Of a DNA stretch of 64,000 nucleotides, positions 44,810 through 53,700 are shown in pieces. The notes under the pieces are model-generated. The model made no database searches, had not been told where the DNA came from, and saw nothing but the letters and a program-made list of their open reading frames with translations. Source of the DNA: Streptomyces albireticuli (GTDB lineage Bacteria; Actinomycetota; Actinomycetes; Streptomycetales; Streptomycetaceae); the NCBI RefSeq assembly GCF_002192455.1, contig NZ_CP021744.1:2634001-2698000 (forward strand), given 5' to 3'. Every line of letters starts with the position of its first letter. Within the stretch, counting starts at the first letter, position 1. The position numbers and the translations under genes are program-made.

Positions 44810-45700
44810 TCACCTCACGGTGGCGGCCACCACCCGGGCGAAGGCCCGTACCCGCTCGGTCCCGCCGTCCCGGTGCCGGATCAGGCCGAGGGCCGACTCG
44901 GGCAGGCCCGTGACGGGGACGAAGGTGATGTCGCGGCGGCCGTGGTACTCGGCGGTCGGCCCGCACAGCAGCATCCCGGCGCGGTTGGCCGCCGTCAGGG
45001 TGAGGCCCTCCTGGAGGGTGGTGACGGCGGGGCCCGGCGGGACCGGCCGACCGGCCGGCGTGACCGTCGGTGCCTGCGCCTCGCGCCAGTAGGCGGGCGC
45101 GGGGCCGGCCGGGGCGACGAGCGGGCAGCCGGCGAGGTCCTCCGCGGAGAGCTCGGCCCGCCCGGCCAGCGGGTGGCGCACCGAGAGGGCGAGGGCCTGC
45201 CGCTGCCGGGAGAAGACCGGGCCCACGACCAGCGCGGGCTCCGCCACCGGCAGCAGCACGACGGCCGTGTCGACCTCGCCCCGGCGCACCGCGCCGAACG
45301 GGTCCGAGAACGGGATCTCCACGATCTCCACCGCGCAGGCCGGATAGCGGTCCTGGAAGGCCGCGATCGCCTCCATGACCCCGCCGTCCGCGGTGCCCTG
45401 GAACCCCACCCGGAGCACCCCCTCGACGCCCCGGGCGGCGGCGCGGGCGTCCTCCACCGTGGCGCGGAGCCCGTCGTAGGCCGGGCGCAGGGCGGCGCGG
45501 AAGCTCTCGCCCAGCGGGGTGAGGGCGACCCGGCGGCTGGTGCGCTCGACGAGGCGGGCGCCGATCCGGCCCTCCAGGGAACGCAGCAGCTGGCTGACGC
45601 GGCTCTGCGACACGTACAGCCGCTCGCCGGCGCGGCCGAAGTGCAGTTCCTCGGCGAGGACGAGGAAACACTCCAGCTCCCGCAGGTCCATGCCGCTCAC
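44810..45700 (-). CDS. LysR family transcriptional regulator
   Basis: 296 residues. The N-terminal LysR HTH (RELECFLVLAEELHFGRAGERLYVSQSRVSQLLRSLEGRIGARL) is followed by a periplasmic-binding-like effector domain (VLRVGFQGTADGG, IVEIPFSDPFGAVRRGEVDTAVV). GTG 45700, 5 bases after GGGGAGGGG, is preferred to ATG 45691, which is too far from the ribosome binding site. It is divergent from an MFS exporter with a T-N11-A LysR box between them, so it most likely controls that exporter. Confidence 0.92.
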   Translation of the reverse strand: MSGMDLRELECFLVLAEELHFGRAGERLYVSQSRVSQLLRSLEGRIGARLVERTSRRVALTPLGESFRAALRPAYDGLRATVEDARAAARGVEGVLRVGFQGTADGGVMEAIAAFQDRYPACAVEIVEIPFSDPFGAVRRGEVDTAVVLLPVAEPALVVGPVFSRQRQALALSVRHPLAGRAELSAEDLAGCPLVAPAGPAPAYWREAQAPTVTPAGRPVPPGPAVTTLQEGLTLTAANRAGMLLCGPTAEYHGRRDITFVPVTGLPESALGLIRHRDGGTERVRAFARVVAATVR

Positions 45701-45730
45701 GGGCGCCCCTCCCCTGTCCGTTCCCGATCG

Positions 45731-45745
45731 ATGAGTCTCCCTCAT
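45731..45745. promoter_or_regulatory. LysR box between LysR and MFS genes
   Basis: ATGAGTCTCCCTCAT has perfect 5-bp arms and contains the T-N11-A core. A related CTCA-N8-TGAG arrangement follows at 45741-45756. Position and symmetry fit an autoregulated divergent LysR promoter. Confidence 0.6.
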
Positions 45746-45802
45746 GGAAGGGTGAGGGATCGGGCGTTGTTCCCGGGGGCCCCGCTCCGGAGGCTGGGGC
45801 GC

Positions 45803-46978
45803 ATGGTGAACGTGCGACAGAAGACGAGGGTGGCGGGGGGCCGGCCCGCCGTGGCGGCGGTGGCGGCCGGGACGTTCTCGGTGGTGACGACCGAGATGCT
45901 GCCGGTGGGGCTGCTCACCCCGATCGGGGAGGACCTGGGGGTGTCCGCCGGGACGGCGGGGCTGACGATGACGGTGCCCGGGCTGGTGGCGGCCGTGGCC
46001 GCCCCCGCGGTGACGCGCCTCGCGGGGCGGCTGGACCGGCGCCTGCTGCTGGTGGGGCTGATGGGGCTGCTGACGGTGGCGAACCTGCTGTCGGCCGCCG
46101 CCACGGGCATCGCGGTGCTGGTGGCGCTGCGGGTACTGGTGGGGGTGTGCATCGGCGGGGTCTGGGCGATCGCGGCCGGGCTGGCCGGCCGGCTCGTCCC
46201 CGAGCGGCAGGTGGGTCCGGCCACCTCCCTGATCTTCAGCGGGATAGCCGTGGCCTCGGTGCTCGGGGTGCCCGCGGGCACGGTGGTGGGCGCGGCGGGC
46301 GGCTGGCGGGCGGCCTTCCTGGCCATGGGCGCGGTGGCGCTGGCGGTGACGGCCGCCCTCGCGGTACTGCTGCCGCCGCTGCCGGCCCCGGAACCGGCCG
46401 GCGGCACGGCAAAGGCCCTGGGCCCGCTGCGCGCCGCGCCGGTACGGGTGGGGCTGCTGCTGGTCCTGCTGCTGGTGACGGGCCACTTCGCGGGCTACAC
46501 GTTCGTACGCCCGCTCCTGGAGCGGGTCCCGGGGACGGACGCCGGGCTGATCGGCGGCCTCCTGGTGGCGTACGGCGTCGCGGGCGTGGCCGGCAACTTC
46601 CTCGCGGGCTCCACGATGACCCGCCGGCCGCGCGCCACCCTCCTGCTGATCGCCGCCGCCCTGGCGGTCGTGATGCCCGCGCTGGCGGTGGCCGGCGGCG
46701 GGGTCCTGGGCGCCACGGTGCTCGTGGTGCTGTGGGGGCTGGCGTACGGCGGGGTGTCGGTGGCGACGCAGAACCGCCTGATGGTGAGCGCGCCGCCGGG
46801 GACAGGAGAAGGAGTCTCGGCGCTGTTCGTGTCGGTCTTCAACCTGGCGATCTCGCTGGGGGCGCTGGTGGGCGGCCGGGTGGTGGACGCGGGGTCGGCG
46901 GCGGGGGCCGCGTGGGTCGGTGGGGCGCTGGCGCTGCTGGCGGTGGGGGTTGTGGGGGTGGGACGGGTGGGGCGGTAG
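45803..46978 (+). CDS. MFS transporter (DHA1/AraJ-like efflux)
   Basis: 391 residues with 12 predicted membrane helices. Early motifs VVTTEMLPVGLLTPIGEDLGVSAG and RLAGRLDRRLLLVGLMGLL match the AraJ/CmlR-like DHA1 drug or sugar exporters, and the motif C-like GVPAGTVVGAAGGWRAAF lies near residue 155. It presumably exports a small hydrophobic compound by proton exchange. GGAGG lies about 10 bases before the ATG. Divergent LysR regulator upstream. Confidence 0.92.
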   Translation: MVNVRQKTRVAGGRPAVAAVAAGTFSVVTTEMLPVGLLTPIGEDLGVSAGTAGLTMTVPGLVAAVAAPAVTRLAGRLDRRLLLVGLMGLLTVANLLSAAATGIAVLVALRVLVGVCIGGVWAIAAGLAGRLVPERQVGPATSLIFSGIAVASVLGVPAGTVVGAAGGWRAAFLAMGAVALAVTAALAVLLPPLPAPEPAGGTAKALGPLRAAPVRVGLLLVLLLVTGHFAGYTFVRPLLERVPGTDAGLIGGLLVAYGVAGVAGNFLAGSTMTRRPRATLLLIAAALAVVMPALAVAGGGVLGATVLVVLWGLAYGGVSVATQNRLMVSAPPGTGEGVSALFVSVFNLAISLGALVGGRVVDAGSAAGAAWVGGALALLAVGVVGVGRVGR

Positions 46979-47018
46979 CGGCTGGGGTGAGTGTGTGCGG
47001 CGGGCGGTGCGTGGGGGT

Positions 47019-47165
47019 GGGGTGCCGCTGCGCGGGGCCTTTTCCCCGGCCCCGCCCCTTCCCGCTGCATCCGATGTGCGGCTCCGCCTCGTGGCGGGGC
47101 TCCGCCCCCGGGCCCCCGTTCCGCGCTGACGCGCGGTGGCCTCAAACGCCGGCCGGGCTGAAAAC
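47019..47165 (+). repeat. palindromic element, left half only (copy 2)
   Basis: The outer-arm sequence (GGGGTGCCGCTGCGCGGGG onward, 47019-47064) is followed by the shared core (GGGCCCCCG, GCGCTGACGCGCGGTGGCC, CTCAAACGCCGGCCGGGCTG), then stops where a full copy would turn around. No right arm follows; instead comes the upstream region of the HATPase gene. The matching right half is found inverted at 47920-48035. Confidence 0.8.
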
Positions 47166-47279
47166 CGGGCTGAATCCCGCCGGGGCCGGATCGTCGCGTG
47201 GGGTATCCCATGGACCGATTCGTCATGGGACGGCGATCCCTGGGTATGCGGCCGGTGGAGAACGAGAAGGAGCCGCACG

Positions 47280-47663
47280 ATGGTCGTCATCGAATCCCCT
47301 TACGGGGACGCCGCCGGTGCCCGCCACGCGACGGCGGAGTTCCTGGCCCGCCACTGTCCCTGGGCCGATCCCGAGGCCGTCGTCCTGGTCGTGTCGGAGC
47401 TGGTCGCCAACGCCATCCGGCACACCGGTGGCTGGTGGCGGCTGTGCGTACGGGCCGTCCAGGGCCGCCTGGTGGTGGAGATCGCCGACGCCAGCCCGGA
47501 GCCGCCGGTACCGCGCGCCCCGGACCTGACCGGGGGCGGCGGGCTGGGCTGGCACATGGTCGAGAAGCTGGCCACGCACCTGGAAGTGGTGCGGCAGGGC
47601 GACGGCAAGGGCAAGACGGTACGGGCGACGTGGCTGCGGCCGGTGCTACCGCTGGCGGTCTGA
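47280..47663 (+). CDS. HATPase (RsbW/anti-sigma-like) ATP-binding regulatory protein
   Basis: 127 residues, a stand-alone GHKL ATPase domain with N-box LVVSELVANAIRHTGG, a reduced G1 region VVEIADASPEPP and G2 GGGGLGWHMVEKLATHLEV. Streptomyces has many such small proteins; some are anti-sigma factors of the RsbW/UshX type. A SigF/SigB-type sigma gene lies 440 bp away but on the opposite strand, so partnership is only a possibility. AAGGAG lies 7 bases before the ATG. The gene sits between two inverted half copies of the palindromic element. Confidence 0.85.
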   Translation: MVVIESPYGDAAGARHATAEFLARHCPWADPEAVVLVVSELVANAIRHTGGWWRLCVRAVQGRLVVEIADASPEPPVPRAPDLTGGGGLGWHMVEKLATHLEVVRQGDGKGKTVRATWLRPVLPLAV

Positions 47664-47763
47664 GCGGTCACGGCTCGCGGCTCGGGGCTCCCCGCTCGCT
47701 CGGGGGCCCACCCGGACTCGGGGGCCCATTCGGAGGGGGCTCCGCTGCTCCGGTCGGGTCCGG

Positions 47764-47784
47764 GCTGCTCCGGACCGGAGCAGC
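47764..47784. repeat. perfect 21-bp inverted repeat
   Basis: Arms GCTGCTCCGG and CCGGAGCAGC surround a single A, 100 bp after the HATPase stop. It could act as a terminator hairpin if it opens to a larger loop. Confidence 0.45.
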
Positions 47785-47796
47785 AACCCGCTCAGC

Positions 47797-47868
47797 CCAT
47801 TCGGTCCATTCGGTCCATTCGGTCCATTCGGTCCACTCGGTCCACTCGGTCCACTCGGTCCACTCGGT
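47797..47868. repeat. 9-bp minisatellite, eight units
   Basis: Four perfect CCATTCGGT units are followed by four perfect CCACTCGGT units, so the array changed by one base halfway and was then amplified as a block. It lies in the non-coding stretch between the HATPase gene and the right half of the palindromic element. No credible gene covers it. Confidence 0.9.
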
Positions 47869-47919
47869 CCAGCCTCGCAGCTCGGCTTCGGCGGATCAAC
47901 GACCGGCCCCGGCAACCTC

Positions 47920-48073
47920 CAGCCCGGCCGGCGTTTGAGGCCACCGCGCGTCAGCGCGGAACGGGGGCCCGGGGCGGAGCCCCCGGTTCGGGAAGGGGCG
48001 GGGCTGGGGAAAAGGCCCCGCGCAGCGGCACCCCCACGCACCCGCACCCGCACCCGCACCCGCACCCGCACCA
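47920..48073 (-). repeat. palindromic element, right half (copy 3) with CACCCG hexamer tract
   Basis: From 47920 the core sequence (CAGCCCGGCCGGCGTTTGAGG, then GCGCGTCAGCGCGG) leads into the outer arm CGGGAAGGGGCGGGGCTGGGG and ends GCGCAGCGGCACCCC at 48035. It is the reverse complement of copy 2. From about 48038 to 48073 it continues into a tandem of CGCACC hexamers, the same tract as beside the copy at 63.5 kb. Confidence 0.8.
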
Positions 48074-48099
48074 CCCGACCCACAAGCCAAGCGCCAGCG

Positions 48100-48978
48100 C
48101 TACCGAGCTCCCAGCAACCCCACCCGCAACCGCCCCAGAATCCGCGTCAGCAGCCGCGACACATGCATCTGCGAGATCCCCAGCTCCGCCCCGATCTCCG
48201 ACTGCGTCATCTCCCCGCCGAACCGCATCCGCAGGATCTGCCGGTCCCGGTCGTCGAGCTCGGCGACCAGCGGTTTGAGTGCTTGCAGGTTCTCGACGCC
48301 CTCCAGGGCGGGGTCGACGTCGCCGAGCCGGTCGGCGAAGCTGTTGCCGACCTGGTCGGAGCCCTCGTCCACGGGCACGTCGATCGAGCCGGCGGTGTAG
48401 CCGTTGCTGGCCACGATGCCCTCGACGACCTCCTCGCGGCTCAGCCCGAGGTGCGCGGCGAGCTCGTCGGGGGTCGGCGAGTGGTCCAGTTCCTGGGAGA
48501 GCTCGCCGGTGGCCTTGGCCAGCTCGACCCGGAGTTCCTGGAGGCGCCGGGGCACGTGCACGGACCAGCTCGTGTCACGGAAGTGGCGCTTGATCTCACC
48601 GACGATGTACGGCACGGCGAAGGTGGTGAACTCCACCTCCCGCGACAGGTCGAAGCGGTCGATCGCCTTGATCAGGCCGATCGTGCCGACCTGGATGATG
48701 TCCTCCATCTGGTCGCCCCGGCTGCGGAAGCGGGAGGCGGCGAAGCGCACCAGCGAGAGGTTGATCTCGATCAGGGTGTTACGGGCGTACTGGTAGGCGT
48801 GGGTCCCCTCCTCCAGCTCGGCGAGCCGGTCGAAGAAGAGCCGCGACAGTTCGCGGGCGTCCCGTGGCGCCACCGTGGTCGCGTCCTCGATGTACGGCAG
48901 CCCCCCGACCGATGCCTCGAACCGCTGCGAGGCAGCCGTCGAACGCTCCGTCGCAACCGTGGATGCCGTGATGGTCAC
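48100..48978 (-). CDS. SigF/SigB-type (group 3) RNA polymerase sigma factor
   Basis: 292 residues. Region 2 has YARNTLIEINLSLVRFAASRF, DQMEDIIQVGTIGLIKAIDR and FTTFAVPYIVGEIKRHFRD; region 3 has VHVPRRLQELRVELAKAT; region 4 ends RMRFGGEMTQSEIGAELGISQMHVSRLL. This is the stress and sporulation SigB/SigF/SigG family, controlled by RsbW-type anti-sigma factors. GTG 48978 with GGGGAGG 5 bases upstream is used; a longer frame to 49128 lacks a binding site. No anti-sigma gene is adjacent in the same direction. Divergent from the HAD phosphatase gene. Confidence 0.93.
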   Translation of the reverse strand: MTITASTVATERSTAASQRFEASVGGLPYIEDATTVAPRDARELSRLFFDRLAELEEGTHAYQYARNTLIEINLSLVRFAASRFRSRGDQMEDIIQVGTIGLIKAIDRFDLSREVEFTTFAVPYIVGEIKRHFRDTSWSVHVPRRLQELRVELAKATGELSQELDHSPTPDELAAHLGLSREEVVEGIVASNGYTAGSIDVPVDEGSDQVGNSFADRLGDVDPALEGVENLQALKPLVAELDDRDRQILRMRFGGEMTQSEIGAELGISQMHVSRLLTRILGRLRVGLLGAR

Positions 48979-49149
48979 GTCGTCCTCCCCAGATCCGTTG
49001 GTGACGTCCCGCCGCCTACCCGGTGCCCTGGCGGGCATGCCTGCGGTTTTTCGCCGCGCGGAAGGGACGCGCGCGGAAACGGAAGCGCGGGGCTGCCGTC
49101 GCCGGCCGGTCACCAGGACTTTCCGCACCGGTCATCGGCGGGCGTGAGC

Positions 49150-49824
49150 ATGCCGTCCATGACCGAAACGATCTCCCGCGCCACCGCCCGAAGCACTGCC
49201 GTTGCCCTGGCCACGGCCGCTCTGGCCATGGGCGCGACCACCGCCGGCGCGAGCACCGCGAGCGCGGCCGGCACCCCGGCGCCCGCGCCGGCCGAGAGCG
49301 CCGCACGGACATCCGGAACCGCCGGGCTGAAGGGCGTCGACTACGCGGCCTGGCAGCGTGAGGTGAGGTCCGTCATCGACGGGGCACGGCCGTACGTCGT
49401 GGAGCGCACGGCGAACGCGCAGCGGGAGAAGCAGGCCGTCGTGCTCGACATCGACAACAGCTCCCTGGAGACGGACTTCCACTGGAAGTACCCGACTCCG
49501 GCGATCGAACCGGTCCTGGAGCTGACGCGGTACGCGCACGCCCGGGGCGCCGCCGTCTTCTTCGTCACCGCGCGGCCCGGCCTGCTGGACGCGGCGACCG
49601 AGTACAACCTCCGGCGGGTCGGCTATCCGGTCAGCGGCCTGTACGTACGTCACCTCCCGGACCTCTTCCGGGACGTGAGCACGTACAAGACCGCCAAGCG
49701 GGCGGAGATCGAGGCCCAGGGCTACAAGATCATCGCCAATATCGGCAACAACACCACGGATCTGGCCGGCGGGCACGCCGAGCGGACCTTCAAGCTGCCG
49801 GACTACGGCGGCAAGCTCTCCTGA
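49150..49824 (+). CDS. secreted HAD-family (class IIIB-like) acid phosphatase
   Basis: 224 residues with a signal peptide (AVALATAALAMGATTAGAS, cleavage near TASAAG). The HAD motif I is VVLDIDNSSLETDF (nucleophile Asp, DxDxS), motif II is FFVTARPG, and the C-terminal acidic/polar motif is IGNNTTDLAGG, matching plant-type class B acid phosphatases and their actinobacterial relatives. It hydrolyses phosphomonoesters outside the cell. The start is uncertain among GTG 49144, ATG 49150 and ATG 49159, none with a strong ribosome binding site. Confidence 0.83.
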   Translation: MPSMTETISRATARSTAVALATAALAMGATTAGASTASAAGTPAPAPAESAARTSGTAGLKGVDYAAWQREVRSVIDGARPYVVERTANAQREKQAVVLDIDNSSLETDFHWKYPTPAIEPVLELTRYAHARGAAVFFVTARPGLLDAATEYNLRRVGYPVSGLYVRHLPDLFRDVSTYKTAKRAEIEAQGYKIIANIGNNTTDLAGGHAERTFKLPDYGGKLS

Positions 49825-49893
49825 CCGCGGCCCGGCGGGTCCGCCGGCCGTCCTCCCGACCGCGGTCCAGGCCGGCCGGGCCGCTCCCGCGCC

Positions 49894-50163
49894 TCAGTGG
49901 CGGCGCCTCGCCTTCGCACAGTCGAGGAAGGCCACGCCCAGGGCCGCCAGACCGATCTGGATCAGCCACTTGATCCAGTCGATCCCCTTGGTGTCGCCCA
50001 CGCCCAGCGCGTGGGCGATGAGCGCGCCCACGAGGGCCGCGAGGATACCGACCGCGATCGTCCACAGCACACCGATGTGCTGGCGTCCCGGCACCACCAG
50101 GCGCCCCAGCACACCGATGATCAGGCCGATGACTATCGCACTGAAAATTCCCGAGATTTCCAC
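49894..50163 (-). CDS. GlsB/YeaQ/YmgE family stress-response membrane protein
   Basis: 89 residues, three hydrophobic segments: IFSAIVIGLIIGVLGRLVV, IGVLWTIAVGILAALVGALIA and WLIQIGLAALGVAFLDCAKA, ending in a basic RRRH. The motif GRLVVPGRQHIG marks the transglycosylase-associated (GlsB/YeaQ) family, small membrane proteins linked to general stress. It is alone on its strand between the HAD phosphatase and ArsR genes. Confidence 0.9.
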   Translation of the reverse strand: MEISGIFSAIVIGLIIGVLGRLVVPGRQHIGVLWTIAVGILAALVGALIAHALGVGDTKGIDWIKWLIQIGLAALGVAFLDCAKARRRH

Positions 50164-50335
50164 GACGCCCCCTATCGAGCCCTTTCCGGCCCATCCGGCC
50201 CGTTTCCTCTGGTGACATCTGCCCAGCCGACGGGCGGCGCATGTCTGGCTTCCGTCGCTCGGAGCCGCCGCCGCGCGCCGTGCCTAGACTGGTCGTGCCG
50301 GGCACAGGACGCCCGACAGGGACGGGAGAGCGACA

Positions 50336-50743
50336 GTGGCCGCAGGTGTCGGGAGCGTCGAGGGCTTCCCCGGGGGCGTGGGCGGGGACTTCGACGACCC
50401 CTCGGCGGAGGTGCTCTCCGAGGCCGCCGCCGCGTTCGGACTGCTCGCCTCCTCGGCCCGGCTCCACCTGGTCTGGGCGCTGGCGCAGGGCGAGAGCGAC
50501 GTGAGCGGGCTGGCCGAGCGGGTGGGCGGCGCCCTCCCCGCGATCAGCCAGCACCTGGCGAAGCTGAAGCTGGCCGGGCTGGTGCGCTCGCGCCGCGAGG
50601 GCCGTCGCGTGGTCTACCTCGTCGACGACCCCGACGTCGTCACGATCGTCCGGCTGATGGTCGGTCAGCTCGCCGACCGCAAGGCCGGTGCCGGTGCCGT
50701 CCCCGGGGCCCACACCGGGCGCCTCCGTGGGCTGGGCGCCTGA
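50336..50743 (+). CDS. ArsR family transcriptional regulator
   Basis: 135 residues. ArsR/SmtB winged helix: AFGLLASSARLHLVWALAQGE, VSGLAERVGGALPAISQHLAKLKLAGLVRSRREGRRVVYLV. The metal-binding cysteines of classical ArsR are absent, so the sensed ion, if any, must bind elsewhere. The GTG start follows GGGAGAG. Its last 56 bp overlap the start of the P-type ATPase gene in another frame, implying coupled translation and control of that transporter. Confidence 0.9.
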   Translation: MAAGVGSVEGFPGGVGGDFDDPSAEVLSEAAAAFGLLASSARLHLVWALAQGESDVSGLAERVGGALPAISQHLAKLKLAGLVRSRREGRRVVYLVDDPDVVTIVRLMVGQLADRKAGAGAVPGAHTGRLRGLGA

Positions 50744-53700
50744 CGGCGCGGGCGCGGCCGGCACCACCCTGGAGGCCCTGCGCGCGCTGGGCAGCGGACC
50801 GCGCGGGCTCGTCGAACAGCAGGCGGAGGAACGGCTCGCCGCGCACGGTGAGAACGTCTTCCCCGGCCGCCGCCCCGCGTCCTGGCCGCGCCGGCTCGCC
50901 CGCGGCCTCCGCGACCCCTTCACCGCCGTCCTGCTCGGCCTGGGCCTGGTCTCGGCCGCGGTGGCGTCCTGGGGCACGGCCTGTGTGATCGCGGTGCTGG
51001 TGACGGTCAGCTCCGTCCTGCGCGCCACCGGCGAGCACCGCGCCGACCGCGCCGCCGCCACCCTGCGCGATCTGATCGCCACCACGGCCACGGTGCGCAG
51101 GCGCGCGACGGAGACCTCGCCGCCCGGCACCCGCGAACTGCCGGTGGACCAGCTCGTACCGGGCGACGTGGTCCTGCTCGCCCCCGGCGACGTGGTCCCG
51201 GCGGACCTGCGTCTGCTCCGCGCCACGGGCCTGACCCTGCACGAGGCCGCCCTGACGGGCGAGTCGGCACCGGTCGGCAAGCGGGTGCCCGCGGCGGGCG
51301 GCGGCGCCTCGGCCCACGAGGGTTCCCCGGCGGCGCCGGGCCCGGCGCCCGGCGGCACGCGGCACCCCGGCGCGCGCGGCGGACCGGGCTCGCCCTCCCC
51401 GGGCCGCCCCGTCCTGGTCACCGCCCCGCAACGCCCTCCGGCCGACCGGGAACGGTCACCCGGCGAAGCGCACGGCACCGGCCCGCGGCCCGCGGACGCC
51501 CCCGCACCCCTCGATCTCCTCTCCCGCCCCGACCTCTGTCTCCAGGGGAGCAGCGTCGTCTCCGGCAGCGGAGTCGGCGTCGTGATCGCCACCGGGGCGG
51601 ACACCGTCCTCTCCGGGGCGCTCCCGCGCGGCCCGGAGCGTTCGCGCGTGCCGCGCCCGTTCGACCGGTCCGTGAACGGCATCGCCTGGACGCTCGTACG
51701 GTTCATGCTGCTCACCGCCCCGGTCGTGCTGATCGCCGGTGCGCTGCTGCGCGGGCGCGGGCTGGAGACCCTGCCGTTCGCCGTCGCGGTGGCGGTCGGG
51801 CTGACGCCCGAGATGCTGCCGGTCGTCGTCACGACCGCGCTGGCGCGCGGCGCCGCGCTGCTCGCGCGCGGCGGCGAGGTCGTCGTCCGCCGCCTCCCGG
51901 CCCTGCACGACCTCGGCGCCGTCGACGTGCTGTGCGTGGACAAGACGGGCACGCTCACCCAGGACCGCCCCGTCGTGGCCCGCTCCGTCGGCGCCGACGG
52001 CCGGGACGACCCCGCCGTGCTGCGCTGGGCCGCCGTCAACGCCCTGTGGACGCTCCACCTCGCGGAGCTGCCCGCGCCGGACGCCCTGGACGAGGCGATC
52101 CTCGACGCCGACGAGGAGGCGGCCGCGTCGGGGGCGTACGGGCCAGGGGCGTACGAGACGGGGACGGACCGGACAGAGGCGTACGAACGGGAGGGCGCCC
52201 ACCCCGCCGCCGCCCCGGGGCTCCCCGTGCCCCCGGCCGACCGGATCGCCGGCGGGATCACCGACCGGACCGGCGACGACATCGCCCCCGCCGGAGACGC
52301 CCCCGCACCGGCCGACCGGCCGGACACCCCCGCCCGGCACCTCCGCGCCGTCCCCTCCCCCACCACCCCCGCCTCCGCTTCCGAGGACCTCGAAGGCGTC
52401 GCCGCCCTCCCCTACGGGCCCGGCCGCCGCATCGCCACCGCCGTCGTCCGCGGATCCGGGCCGGTGGACGGGCGCGTGCACACCCTCGTCGTCAAGGGCG
52501 CCCCCGAGGACGTGCTGGAGCGCTGCGCCCTCGACGACGGGGAGCGCGCCCGGCTGGCCCGCCACGCGGACGAGCTGGCGGCGGACGGGCTGCGGGTGCT
52601 GGCCGTGGCCGTCGCCGAGCGGCCCGCCCGGGCCCGCCCGTACACCCCGGCCGACGAACGCGGCCTGACGCTCCTCGGCTTCGTCGGGCTGCGCGACGCC
52701 CTCGCGCCCACCGCCGCCGAGGCGCTCGCGGCGCTCTCCCGGCGCGGCGTGACGGTCAAGGTCCTCACCGGCGACCACCCCGGCACGGCCGCCCGCGCCT
52801 GCCGGGAGCTGGGCCTGGAGCCCGGCGAGGTCGTCACCGGCGACCGCGTCGACGCGCTGACCGGGCCGGAGCTGGCCGTGCTGGCCGACCGGAGCACGGT
52901 CTTCGCCCGGTGCGCGCCCGAGCACAAGGCGCGGATCGTCGGGGCCCTGCGGGAGGCGGGCCGCACCACGGGGTTCCTCGGCGACGGGGTCAACGACCTG
53001 GCCGCGCTGCGCTCCGCCGACGTCGGGATCTGCCCCCGCGAGGGGGTGGACGTGGCGCGGGAGGCCGCCGACGTGGTGCTCGCGTCGAAGGACCTGACCG
53101 CCCTGGAGCGGGCGATCGTCACCGGCCGGCGCAGCACCGGGAACATCGCCGCCTACCTGCGGATCACGCTCTCCTCGAACCTCGGCAACGTCATCGCGAT
53201 GCTGGTGGCGGGCCTGATGCTGCCGTTCCTGCCGATGCTGCCCGCGCAGGTGCTCGTGCAGAACCTGTGCTTCGACGCCGCCCAGCTCGCCCTCGCCTTC
53301 GACCGCCCGGGCCCGGACGCCCACCGGCGGCCGGCGGTGCTGCGCCCCCGCGACCTGCTGCGCTTCATGACCGGCTTCGGGCTGCTCAACGCCGTCGCGG
53401 ACCTCGCCACGTTCGGGGTGCTGGCGCTGGCCGTGCGGTCGCTGGGCGAGGAGGAGGGGCAGGCGGCGTTCCACGCCGGGTGGTTCACGGAGAACCTGCT
53501 GACGCAGGCGCTGGTGATGCTGCTGCTGCGGTCGGGGCGGCACGCGGCGGAGGGCCGGGTGCCGGGCCCGATCCGGGCCGCGACGTCGGCGCTGGCGGTG
53601 GTGGGCCTGCTGCTGCCGCTGTCCCCGGTGGGCCCGGCCCTGGGGATGTCGGCGCTGCCGCCGCTGTACTACGGGCTGATGGCGGTCGTGCTGGCGCTGT

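Noticed and set aside
45701..47290. N-terminal extension of the LysR frame to 47290
   Set aside because: The open frame continues antisense through the MFS gene, but the LysR domain begins at 45700 with its own ribosome binding site.
48038..48073. Hexamer and minisatellite tracts as CRISPR repeats
   Set aside because: Units are contiguous with no spacers and no cas genes are present.
47646..48083. Possible collagen-like gene (Gly-Pro-Ser/Asn repeats) over the 9-bp minisatellite
   Set aside because: The repeats come from non-coding 9-bp units; the frame begins within the palindromic element's hexamer tract and lacks a ribosome binding site.
47280..48978. An anti-sigma/sigma operon formed by the HATPase and the SigF-type gene
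   Set aside because: They are convergent, not co-transcribed, and 436 bp of repeats separate them; partnership cannot be inferred from position.
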